From the NCBI GenBank assembly GCA_000827495.1, contig KN817527.1, positions 465,203 to 529,202 on the forward strand: a stretch of DNA of 64,000 nt, in the 5' to 3' direction. Source of the DNA: Hypholoma sublateritium FD-334 SS-4 (Eukaryota; Basidiomycota; Agaricomycetes; Agaricales; Strophariaceae). Each line of letters begins with the position of its first letter. Positions within the stretch are counted from its first letter, which is position 1. The notes beneath the pieces are model-generated. The model was given only the letters and a program-made list of their open reading frames with translations, did no database searches and was not told the origin of the DNA. This document shows positions 43,915-55,127 of the stretch, one piece after another. Made by a program: the position numbers and the translations under genes.

Positions 43915-45628
43915 GGCCTGTTGGTGGGGATCTTGTTGTTGGTGTTGTTGGTGGGCCTCCTCCCGCCCAAAATCATAGCTCCGCGCGCGCGCATGCGCGT
44001 ACCCGCCCTGCGCCGCCGCATACCGCCCCGCCCCCCCAAGGAGCAGCGCCGACGGCGCCCCGCCGCTATAGCTCACCACGGGCTCCGGCACCGGCGCCGC
44101 CGCGCGCGGCGCGCGCACGACCCCGTCGCCAGGCAGCAACTCCCCCCTCGCCTGCTTGATGAACATATCCGCCGCGCTCAGCGCCGCCGCCGCGCGCGCC
44201 TGCTCCGCGCGGCCGTGCGGCGCGAACTCCTCCCTCATACTCGCGTGCACCTGCCGCTCGCGACTGGCGCTCGCGAACCGCGGGTGCGCGTGCGCATGCG
44301 CGTCGCGCCCGCGCTCGTCCGCGGCCTCCTCCGACCCGCGGCGCAGCGCGCTGGGCGGCGCGCGCGCGCCCTTCTTGCGGCGCAGCTTGTAGTTCGGCGA
44401 GCCCTGGTTCGGCGCGGGGAGGAACAGCCCCGTCGCCGGCGCCACCCCGCCGCGGCCGCCCTCGTCGCCCGTCATCGGGTCGTCCGCGTCGCTCTCCTCC
44501 ACCTCGCTCGTGCTCGCACTGGCACTGCTGCTCCCCCTTGACGCGCTGCGCTGCGCCCCCAGCCCCCTCGGCGGGCGCACCTGCGCGGGGGCGGCGCCGG
44601 ACTGCTCGACGATGCGCCGCACCGCCGCGTCCAGCTCGTCCTCGCCGTCCCGCGCGCCGTGCGCGCGCGCGAACTGCTCGTAGAGGCTCTTCGCGGGGTC
44701 GTACGCGAACGAGCGCGCGGGCTCGCCGGCGATGTGCGTCGTCGGCTCGGTGCCCATCTTCTCGCGCTTGAGGTCGCGCTCGAGCGCGTCGAGGAAGAGG
44801 CGGTCGTGCGGGACGGAGAACCAGTAGAAGACCTTCTGCTTCTTCTGCGTGCGGATGCACTGGTACTTGAAGAGCAGGTCGAGGAACGGGCTCTGTGTGG
44901 GGTGTTAGTGGGGTGGAAGGGAATTTGAATTTGGGACACGCACCTTGGGCTCCTCGAGGCAGGCGTCGACGCCTGGCTTGAGGTTGCGCAGGTCGCTGAA
45001 CACGCCCTCTTCGAACTTTTTCATATTGCGCACGGGGCGCCCGAATGCCTGCACCACCGTCAGCACCCCGCCTCTGAGTAAACGCAGCACGCACCTCGAA
45101 CCGAAAGACAAGCGCGCGCACGATATCGGTCCCCGTGATATGATACAGCCCATTCCACAGCACACAAGTCACATACTCCTGGTTCGGCAGCAAAAAGCGG
45201 TTCAGCGCGGGGTGCGCGGGCGGCGCCGCGTACCCCAGCGCGAGCTCGAGCCCCAGCCCCAGCGGGTCGGCGAACGCCCCCTGCTCGGCGGTGGGGGCGG
45301 CGTTGGCGGCGGCGGCGTCCCACCGCGAGGGCGCGGTGGCGAGGAAGAACTTGAGCCGGTCGAGGTGCGCGAGGCGCTCCTGCTCGAGCGGCGTGAGCGG
45401 CGCGGGGCCGCCAGGGGCGGGCGCGGCGGGGAGCGCGGCGTGGAACTGGGCGTGGACGTGGGCGTTCCCCGGGCGGGCGGTGCGCTCGTCGTGCTCGTGC
45501 TCCGCCGTGGCGGCGGTGGAGACGTGCAGGTACGGGGCGCCGAACGAGGCCGAGCGGGACGGCGTGGGCGCGGGCGTGCTGGTGGGGGCGGGGACGGTGT
45601 GTGCGTGGTGCGGGTGCGGGTGCGCCAT
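41773..45628 (-). CDS. STE12: STE12-type transcription factor (STE homeodomain + two C2H2 fingers)
   Basis: Three exons (45628-45095, 45048-44944, 44892-41773), all joined at phase 0, give 1252 residues. Residues about 80-290 form the STE domain: [74 protein letters not shown]. After a low-complexity region with a polyglutamine tract there are two C2H2 fingers at about 578-630: C-x4-C-x12-H-x3-H, then C-x2-C-x12-H-x3-H, joined by THTLEKPF. The C-terminal half is made of G, S, H and P runs. STE12 proteins act at the end of the pheromone/filamentation MAPK cascade in the nucleus, binding pheromone response elements. Homeodomain plus fingers is the usual fungal form outside budding yeasts. Fragments of this gene occur at 30.7-32.6 and 40.0 kb. 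Confidence 0.92.
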
Positions 45629-46129
45629 GGCGGCTGGCTGGCTGCTGCTGGCTCGCAGCTGGGCCTATGACCCCGTCGCTCATCGCGATAGCCTATCAGA
45701 TCAGGAGACAGCCGGGCGGAGCGTGGATACTCGGAATCCCGCGTCGACCGGCCCGCCCCTCGCGACGGGCGGTGCATCACTGATGCACTGCCCCGCCTGC
45801 GTGCTCACCGGCACTCCACGGCCACCGGCGGATTCCCCATCGCCGCGAGGCGGTGCGCCAGGGCGGCCCGAACGGGCGCTTACGCGGCACCAAATCCCAC
45901 CTTCCTATTCAGGCGGGCTCTCCTCCCCCGCCACACATCGATCCCGGCTGCTGAATAACGCTGCATCCACGCCCATTACCCACGCTGCAATCCGCGCAAG
46001 ATTGATGCCGCTCATCATTCCCGCTGTCCGCCCGGATCACCGCGTCCATTCCGCTAAATGCGCCTGATCGAGGTGCGCTGCGCTGGCTCGGGGTCCGGCG
46101 CGCCCATCAATCAGATTTAGGGCGTGCAG
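45629..46129. other. Upstream region of STE12
   Basis: GC-rich, no gene seen. Presumed promoter; no motif can be defended. Confidence 0.4.
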
Positions 46130-47200
46130 ATCCTGTCTGATTGGTATGCTCCTGCCTCATCGTGATGTGCACCCGCGGGCTGGCTGGATGGCGCGATTGC
46201 GGCGAGTCACCTCGCCACCCATAAGCCAGAAGCCGGGAAATCACGGCCGTCTGGCGGATGGCCTTGCAATATGCATTCCAGGGAGCTGGCAAAGGGGCCA
46301 GTGGAGCGACCTGGCGCGCGGGGGCGGCTCACAACACCACCACCCAGGAACACCATACCCCCGGCACCAATCATGCGCGCTAATTAAGCAGGCTAGTATT
46401 CGTGTGCAGATCCTGTCTGATCGTGTGGACACACCACGCCCTCACGAGGGGGGGTGGGCAAGCACAAATACACTCTAAGAGAAACATCCAGCGGAAATAC
46501 CTCGATTTAGGGCTGCATCGCAGGCACCCGCTGCCTTGAGACGCGTGTTCGGATTACTCTACAATGCCCATTCTGATTATTGGCGGGGGCGGCGTTCAAA
46601 CCCAGGTCTGGCTGGATGGCGCGAGTAAGTAATTGCGGCCAGGCGCCCAGAAATCAGGCCATCTGGCGCCGTGCCCTTGAGGTACCTCGCAATACGCATT
46701 CCAGGAAACTGGCAAGGGGCCAGTGGAGCGAGACGGTGCGCAGGGGCGGCTCACAACGCCCAGGAACGGCTCACGGCGATCATGCGCGCCAATTGAATAA
46801 GTGGTATTCGTGTGCACGCGGAGCGGCGGGCGTCCAATACCAGGAGAGACGCCCAGCGAAAACAGATTTCAGCGCTGAGTCCACAAACGCCAGGAGAGGC
46901 ACCTATTCGCCTCTGCCCGTGCGCACCACGCCTTCCATAAACTGGCAACGTTCGACCCGCAGATGACGCGGGGGCGACTCACAGACTCAGGAACGACACA
47001 TGGCGATCACGGGCGCTAATTAAATAAGTAGTATTGTGTGCCGATCCTATCTGATTGTGTGGACACACCACGGGCTTCACGAAGAGCGCCGGGCACGCAC
47101 AAATACCCTCTAGGAGACACCCAGCGAAAATATCGCGATTCAGGGACACATCGCAGGCACCCGCTGCCTTGAGATGCGTGTTCGGGTTACAATGCCCATT
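46130..47200 (+). repeat. Long imperfect tandem repeat array
   Basis: Two interleaved modules recur. Module 1 (GGCTGGATGGCGCGA ... GGCGGCTCACAAC) is at about 46177-46335 and 46607-46759. Module 2 (GTGTGGACACACCACG ... CAGGCACCCGCTGCCTTGAGA) is at about 46422-46590 and 47056-47200. Units are 70-85% alike by eye. No open frame spans them. Confidence 0.7.
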
Positions 47201-47920
47201 CTGGTATGGGTATGGCGGCGTCGGCGTTCGACGTTCAAGCTCAAAGCTCCAAACCAGCGCTGAAGCTCAGATGTCATCGCGTGTGGCTCTCACGCCAGGA
47301 ACGATGTACGGCGAGGACTGCGCTGAACAATTATGGTCGTGTGCTAGCACTCAGTATGTTTCGCCCAAAGCTTGAAGCTTGAAGCTTGATCCTCCGCCTC
47401 GGCGGAATTACAGCCCGCATACCAACAGACGCTCGCCGCGGGCGCATCGCCGCTCGGTCTCTCTGCTCGCGCTAGCGCATATCCCCCCACGGTATCCACA
47501 TACACGGAGGAAACGGATCACCGCACGCTGAATATCGCAAACACCGATTCGGTGCGTCGGAGGTGATTATTCTGATGCAGACGCAGAAGAACGAAACCAC
47601 GCCGCATTCCAGGGACGAGGCAAATATACGGCGATCTTCCTTTAGTTAAACACGGAACAGTGCAGATGCATATACTGACAGTCGCGTGATAGCTTCGCCG
47701 CGATTGCGGAGGGGGAAGCGACTAGCTGGTACTTACGCTGGATCAAAGCCGCCCGGGGGAATTACAACGTGCATACCATCAGCGTGGGACGATCCGCTCG
47801 GGCTCTGGAAAGTGAATAACCCGCCTGGGTGTGTGCAGAAGCATTACGAGCAGCAGTGGCGTCGGGCACACACATATACGCTAAGGACATTTTTTTCTGA
47901 ACCATGTAGACATCTACTAT
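47201..47920. other. No gene recognised
   Basis: Moderately GC-rich. Contains a short GCTTGAAGCTTGAAGCTTGA triplication at about 47370-47390. No coding support. Confidence 0.4.
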
Positions 47921-48340
47921 TTATGACCTTCCGGTCGCCCGCTCCCGGATCACAATATGCACCGCCGCAGATCAAACGCCGAAAGACTATTACCCGTTCT
48001 CGAATCCAAGTTCTAATTTTCTGACTGGGACTTGCAGGAAACCGTGGCGTATCATCAATTAAAGATTGTCGCGTCGTGGTGCTCAGACTAATAGCGGGGT
48101 CTTACACAGACTCGGTGCATTCGGGAGGTATGTACGGGTATGACTTTTGATCTGAACAACGTAAGTGGACATCTGTGTCCTCACCCATATCCCGCTCCCG
48201 GATCACAATACGCACCCTCGAACAAAAGCTGGAAAAGACTAATATACGTGCTTGGGCTCGCTTTCTGATATTCTGACTGGGAAGAAGCTGGGGCGTATCT
48301 ACTATCATCAATTAAAGATTGTCGCCGTCGCCGCTCGGTC
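47921..48340 (+). repeat. Imperfect direct repeat around CCCGCTCCCGGATCACAATA
   Basis: About 47938-48065 and 48190-48320 share CCCGCTCCCGGATCACAATA, GAAAGACTA/AAAAGACTAATA, TTTCTGACTGGGA-like strings and ATCATCAATTAAAGATTGTCG. Confidence 0.65.
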
Positions 48341-51300
48341 TTTGATCTTGTTTGATCATGTAGGTAGGTAGAAAGCCAAGATCGCCGTGAATGAGGATCG
48401 GGAGCAGCGAGGGCGCGCAGGCACGTAAAGGCCACCCGCGACCGAGGCCTCAGAAACTCACCGGGGCAAAGCCAGGTGAGGATGCCGCATATGCGGATAC
48501 GCCGGCCTTCACCCCACCTATGTTCCCATCCCAACGGGCAGATCGCCGCTAAATGCGCCCCACGCCGTCCACACCGTCTCAACGCGCCCATAGCAGCGCT
48601 CGCCGCTGGACCAGGACATATGTAATCAGCAGTAGAGTACATATCCCGCAGAAATGCGACGCCCGCCGATTCTACTACACCCACGCGACGCGTAATGCGT
48701 CCGAGTCGCCTTGCCGCCTAGCGCGGAGGGAGCTGCACGCGCCAGGGCTCCGGCGTGGAGCTCGGGCGGTGCTTGGCACGGGCAGGGGTTGTGGGCCGTG
48801 GAAGTGGGCGCGAGTATGTGCGGACATACTTACGGAGAGAATCCACAGGCGAATATTCACCGAATCCACAGACCGGAGGCCGTTCTGCATGCGAGGATAC
48901 ATAAGTACCGCATTACGCCTCGCTGCGCGACGCCCACGGCGTGACGTATAAGGGCGCAGCGCGTCGTCCGTCGCTACCGCCGATAAGTATTGTGACTCGC
49001 AGAGGTCTAAGTAGATACTCATTCAAATTTAAAATCACGGTTACGAAGACGACGACGACGGGAACAGATAAATTCGTGGAGTATCTTTCTCCAAATGAGC
49101 ACACGACGGCGGGGCCAAGTCTAACGGCGACAACCGGCGGCCGGCCCGCACGGGCGCTTACGCGGCAGTACTTCTTCCTGTTCCGGCGCCACTCTCCCTC
49201 AGCTTACAGGCGGCAGTGCCGTGTACGGCGTAGACTCCTCGGCCCCCAAGACCATATGCAAGTAAATAATATTTTGGGAGCGATTCCGGCGCAGCCGCTG
49301 CGATCCATACCGCCCCCACGTCACTACTCCGCGGGCACGAAGCTGCGCTTCGGCGATGGTTCGTGCTACTGATGCACGATTTTATCTGGATAAATTTGAA
49401 CTGTGGTCAAAGGTATCTATTACCGTGTGATAGCCTGCGCTATATCAGACCCATCCCATAAGTTGATTGGGACACAGTGTCTGTTCAGATCGAAGTGAGT
49501 ATTCAAGCCTCGGAAGAAGTCACGGTGCGGTGTATCGCTGTCGGCGTCGCGCCGGTGACTTCTTTGCTCGCTCTGGAGCACCGGTGATGCTTGATTGAGT
49601 ATACACCTAGCGCTTTAAGTATGTACAATATACAGGAATGATTCATATCTACAGGTTTAGGAATATTATGACCCAGAGGAGATTACGGGCGTTTTGTGGC
49701 GCTACCCATGCGCAGATCGACGCTAGTGCAATCCTGCCTGAATATGGAGAATGAGATTTCTCTATGCTGTATATCGCGAGTAGTGGCGTGCACGTAGACC
49801 TCATGTTCATTAATGCAATAATGGACACTAGATCTCCCGCAGCATCATACGGCGCGACTGCGCTCGTCCATGAATTCCATGGGTCTTCAGCTTCAGCAAC
49901 TCACCGGAGCGGGTCCAGAGGCCGGATATACTCTACACGGACAAATCAACAGCACACAACGACGAACTCTCGATGACATACCACCTCTCCATTGTGCTGC
50001 GCCTGACTAAGTACCGCCGGGATTCCAGGACCCTGCCCGCGCATCTCCGTAGGGCATACATCCGTACTTCTAGGTGCATCTGAATATCCATTACGCGCGA
50101 GGAATGCACACCGCTCCGAGCGCAGGCATGATGCGTCCGCCCGCCTGAAGACACCGGCCTGAAGACGCCGGCTGGGCAGCCTGCGCGCGCGTCGAGGCCT
50201 CTGCTGTGCCACTCTCGAGCGCCTATACATAGCATGATGGGAGTCCATCGACATCGGCTACGTACGCAACATTTACTGTAACCCTAACCTAGCCACGCGC
50301 GCGAGTCACTGCACCGCCCCGGGCGCGTGGTTCCAGAGCCTTGGAAGCATCGCGCCAGACAGTTCCTTCATTGAAGGGACATAAGCGCCATCATACCTAG
50401 GGCCATCACTGGCGCATCAGTGCATCACGCATCACTGATTTGCTGATCGCTGCCAGTCGCTGCGCCCGCCAACATGCATGGATCGCCGCGCCAATACGCA
50501 CGCAGCACGGGGATCACAAGTGCGCACATTGCCCACCGCTGATGGCGTCGTCGGCTCCGATCGTCTGGGGCGCGCCTGCCTGAGTGGAGAACAATGGCGC
50601 GGTACGCGTATGTACGCGCGCAGCGCACGGCACGTACGCGCCAAGGTGCAGACAGCGACCGCGACCGGATGCTCAGCGGGTCATGTTCATTATTTAACAT
50701 CTACCCGTGCCCTGCATCCCCTCGGGACACGCGCCCACAGACGTGCTCCATTGGCTTCCTGCTGGCAGCCATCGTATGCACGCCCATAAATGTAAGATGG
50801 ATAGATCCGCCACAGACACAGCCTCGTCATCCATGCGAATCTGCCGAGCGATCCTGGCCCGGACGACGGCGGATTCCCCTGCCCCTCAAATCCAGAGCCC
50901 GCATGGACACCCAGTGCGTGCGCGTGCTATTTCGATGCACGTCACGCCACGCCACGGCTCAGCTCGTCCCATGTGCGTATCCCGATTAAAGGCGTCCTTT
51001 CTGCCGGAATCGATGAGGCTGCTAGCGGACACCACGGCCCTCACGCGAGGCTGTGCGAGGTGTACTCGATCGTCCGCCTGCTCGAGTCACCCCTGTCCTG
51101 TTAGTGTGCCACTGGAATGCACGAGCGTGCCTCGCACAGCGAACGTCTAGCCCGCATCGCGCCTTGCGGCGTTGTTCCCCGAGGACGGCAGCAACACACA
51201 TCGTACGACTCGCTTCATCGCCGACGATGGGCCGGGCGTCGTACTGCGTATTATTAGGCGGCGAGGATGCCCGATCGAGACGCCATCTCGCCGTCCCGCA

Positions 51301-52097
51301 TGCTCGCTCGCCGCGCAATTGGTTCGGCGGGCTTTGCGCATACGGACTACCGATGCGCAGCCAGCCCTATTCCCGCGTCACCCAACGTAGGACGATTCTC
51401 TCATTAACTATGGCGGTGGGATCCAGTTGTATATTAAACAACACTATGTATGACCTATGTAACTTTAGCTGTGAGATTAGGGCATTGCGTCTATAATTAC
51501 CAAAACCTGCACCGATCCCCTGGGGTGAGATACGCACATCGTCGCCGTAAATAGGAAACCTTCGCTAGCTACTTACCGTTAAGCTGAAACATGCGCGTAC
51601 TTCAACTTACAATTGGATGACTACCGTGCCCCTCCAACACGATCGAGCTGGCAGCTCGAGGCTGCGCGAACAGATCCGCTATGAATGAAATCTGTGCCTC
51701 AGGCAACGACATGATTTTATATATTGCACACGGCCGAGGATGTGCAAGGGTAATGGTCAATCTGTGCCTATAACCTTCGGTGTTCTTTCTCTGAGAGCTG
51801 TGTAGACGTGGTATTTTAAAAATCCCACTAAAGCGGAGGTCCGATATTCTAATCTATCTCGACTGTCTAGCAGCGGAGATATGAACTCGTTGATTAAAAA
51901 ATGATCTAACAGAATACGTTGGTCGGTGTTGTATATTCTGATAACGCGTCGCTTGATCACGGGCGCTTAACAGCGGCAACGCATCAATATCACAATCAAT
52001 ATGTATTTCAAGAAAAAGCAGTCACAAGGGGCTCCACTTTCGAACTGAAATCATACTCCTTGAATTCCATTCATACTAATTAGAGTCTGTTGCTTGC
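48341..52097. other. Gene-free stretch
   Basis: I examined both strands and found only short open frames with no family resemblance, no consistent splice pattern and no RNA gene I can defend. GC content alternates between rich (about 50.2-51.4 kb) and ordinary. Confidence 0.4.
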
Positions 52098-53223
52098 TCA
52101 ATGACAACACGGAAAGCAAGCTGAATATATTAATGTGCTACATTTATTGAAGATCGATGTCAGTTTGGTGCAGCAGCTCTCACACAACTGTCGACGATAA
52201 ACCAAAGACAGATTGAAGACCAAATTTTTATCTTTCGGGAAAACAACAAGGCGCCCGTCGATACTCATCTTGATCAATGACCCCATGACGTCGGCTACGC
52301 CCATCGTGCACTCAAAGTGCGTCGTGCAGCCTAACGTAGGAATGGTGTACACGATACCCCCTTTATAGTGGCATTCCCCATTCTCAAGCTGACGTACGGC
52401 ACCTTGAAGAAATGGAGACATGAATGACATCCGGCCGCGCAGACAATCCTGCAAGACTTGAGGTCTCAATGTCGCTATCGGTTGGCCAGGATGTTTGCAG
52501 TATCCTTTACTCCAGTGATTATTTCATCCTTCATGTAACAATGTCAGTTCGCATAGTCACCCTTTTTGATCAACCGTCCGATACATACTAGGCTGTGATG
52601 TATATAGAGGGACAGGAAGGCGGCTGGCAAGATTGTCGAAAAGTGATTTCCGTGGGCTACGTTGATGACGTCAAACAGAAAGCCTTTGTTCCTGGAAATT
52701 ATATCCTGTACTTTCTTTTGGGCGCCGTTCCACTGATCCAGGGTCGTAGGAAAGAGCGGGCGCAGACAGTTCTGCGCCGACTTCTTGAAGAAAGCAATCT
52801 CGTATTTGAAGCCCATGCGCAACATCGTCGTCACAAAGGAACCGTCGATACCGTCAACGTCGACACTGTAAAATGAGTGATTATGTTGGAATTCACAAGA
52901 AAGGATCAGGAGAGGGCGTACTGGTACATTCCGTAGAGTATCGCACAGAGATTATCAATGTCCTTCGCTGAATCCGGCATAAGCACCAAGGGGCATCCAT
53001 CGACTGCGGGCGCATCGTCGGGCTGAACAAATGAAAAGCAGTTTTTCATGATTTCTGAATGTGTAGCCAGGATCGAGCGGTGCACACGAAATTGGGTGTT
53101 TTCTGATTGCAGAATCACGTTCCCGTCGTCGAACCAAAATCGGGTGCTTCGTGCGATTGGACCCTCAGCTTCAGCTACGGTATCCGCGGTTCGCTTTCGC
53201 TTGATAGGCGTGTTTGACGACAT
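52098..53223 (-). pseudogene. BTB/POZ-domain gene with probable frameshift
   Basis: Exons 53223-52922 and 52865-52589 (277 nt) join in phase and encode MSSNTPIKRKRT, STRFWFDDGNVILQSE, FRVHRSILATHSEIM, CAILYGMYQ and VTTMLRMGFKYEIAFF. The last exon should start after the AG at about 52530 with DEIITGVKDTAN, but the family sequence then continues (PGQPIATLRPQVLQDC) only in a frame one base off, and the original frame meets a stop. From there to the TGA at 52098 the C-terminus is readable, with IPTLGC-x5-C and LCESC. Either a single-base indel near 52490 disables the gene, or splicing differs here. Its last 10 or so residues are also cysteine-rich, unlike the paralogues. Confidence 0.65.
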
Positions 53224-53650
53224 TAATGGACGAAGATATAGCGATAGTCGTGCGGGTGGCAGCCTGGCAGAAGCAGCGTTTAAATATTGAACTTACGGGA
53301 CAAAGGAGGACAAAAGCAATCCAAAAATAGCGGATCACTGACCTTACAAGGAGAGGTATATTTTATTGAAATGCCAATCGATAAATTACTATAACCTACG
53401 ATAAGTTGGATTTACTCTATTGGACATCCCACTAGCATATACTGTGTCTAATCACGAGTAGTAGAAATCCTGCCTAGTCCGATTGAGGCCGTTAATGAAG
53501 ATAGGGATATACAGATAAGATTAGATTGCGTCGGTAGCCTACATTAGCTTACAGCGCTACTTACAGGTCCAACTTTCATGGAACCTGAATCATAGTAAGT
53601 ATCCGTGAGATGATTGGAGATGATTCAATCCAGGATTATTCGCTATATTA
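53224..53650. other. Intergenic between two BTB genes
   Basis: No gene. 3' end of the next BTB gene and promoter of the preceding one. Confidence 0.4.
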
Positions 53651-54798
53651 TTATACATCAAAGTTTTCCGACATATGTAAATGACCCGGGAGCTCGTCCC
53701 ATGCCGTTTTGATATGCGTGTCGAAGGTTTTCTGCATTTCAGGTTCGCACTGTCTGCAAAACGGATCACTGATATCTTCAAGTGAAAAACATAATACGTC
53801 AAGACGTCGAGGAAACTTAATGCAGTAGATGCTTGAACTCAATCCGATTAATCTTGTCAACACGTCCACAAATCTTCTTTGGCATGACGTCTTCTTGGTG
53901 CAACGGGCGGTCGGGATTATATATTGAATTTTGGATTCATCGTCTAGGTCGTCGCCTTCCATGAAGTTTACGATGCCGCAGATAAAAGAAGGTATGAAGG
54001 TCATTCGAGCGCGCATGCAGTCTAACATCGGTTGATGGTTCAATGCTGCCAGGGGTCGGTGATGATTAGGACGTTCAATTCCTGACAAAATCTCATCCTA
54101 TACGCGACACTGTGAGCTTCGAAGGAGTGCTAAACCTTGTTGGACTTACCAACTTGTGGATCGTGCATAGTGAGAGAAAAGCAGCCGGTAAGATAGACGC
54201 TACGCGATATTCGTAGGCCAAGTTGATAACATCGAACAGGAGTCCTTCGTTCTCGCTAGCCATTTTTTTGATCCCCGAGCAGCCGTTGTCCCAGGCCTTT
54301 AATGTTGGAGGAAAGAGTTTTTGCAGATGTTTCAGAGCAGAAGCTGTGAAATGGGAAATGCCGTATTTTCTGCCCATGTACATCATCGTTTCCAGATAAG
54401 CATAGTTTATTCCGTCCACATCAAGGCTGACGCGAGACAACGTTTGTCTAAGTCTGCCCGAAAACATGAGCGATAGCAATTAGGACGCACTGATATACTC
54501 CGTAAAGCAGAGCACAGAAGTTCTCAATATCCTTAGTTGGATCAGGTAGGTGCACCAAGGGACATCCTTCGAGCAGCGGCGCATCCCCGGGTTGAGGACA
54601 CGCAAAGCAATCCTTCATGATTGGCGAATGAAGCGAAAGAAGTGAGCGGTGCACACGAAATTGCATGGTTTGAGTTTGCAGGACCACGTTCCCGTCGTCG
54701 AACCAGAATTGAGTACTTCGTTCGACTTCGCGCGGTGCATCGTCATTAACTGGTGTCTCTCGCTTTCGTTTCGTATTAGGCTGAAGGTTAGACGACAT
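53651..54798 (-). CDS. BTB/POZ-domain protein, three exons
   Basis: Intact, 343 residues; exons 54798-54491, 54426-54150 (277 nt) and 54097-53651, all in phase. The start at 54798 (MSSNLQPNTKRKR) matches the paralogues; an upstream in-frame ATG at 54837 would add 13 unrelated residues. The BTB part shows STQFWFDDGNVVLQTQ, FRVHRSLLSLHSPIM and CALLYGVYQ. Exon 2 shows YLETMMYMGRKYGISHF and LLFDVINLAYEYRV. Exon 3 shows IPTARC-x5-C and FCRQC before WDELPGHLHM. The gene is divergent from an F-box gene starting at 55128, leaving a 329 bp shared upstream region. Confidence 0.8.
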
Positions 54799-55127
54799 TG
54801 GTGCGTGCAGAGAAGGAGAGAAGGGCCAGCCGCTCAAGTATTTTTCCTTTGTTTTGGCTCAAGCCTAATAAGGCAAGTGCAAGGCGCACGTGGTGTTGAT
54901 TCGGTATTGATGTCACTGTCTCGAACTCGCCTACTAAAACTTGACTAAAACCATCCCGAACTCAACCCAAATCTGACCATTTTCCGAATCAACTTACTGG
55001 TAACTAATGCTTCACTGGAACTCGTGTAAGACCTTGGTGAGACCTTCAAACTGTATCCCAAATTTCTAGTCGTCAAACGCTCATCTCAACTTGACCCCGG
55101 CAACCGACAACATCCACTTGTGCCATC
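54799..55127. promoter_or_regulatory. Bidirectional upstream region (BTB / F-box)
   Basis: 329 bp between divergently transcribed start codons, so it must contain both promoters. I see no certain TATA box or factor site. Confidence 0.45.

Noticed and set aside
41689..43978. Long plus-strand frames (Arg-, Cys- or Pro-rich) opposite STE12
   Set aside because: They are complements of the glycine/glutamine/histidine repeats of STE12 exon 3 and have no independent start context or motif.
50425..51500. GC-rich stretch with several 90-150 codon frames on both strands
   Set aside because: Frames are equally long on all strands, rich in Arg and Ala as random GC-rich DNA would be, and show no motif or splice pattern.
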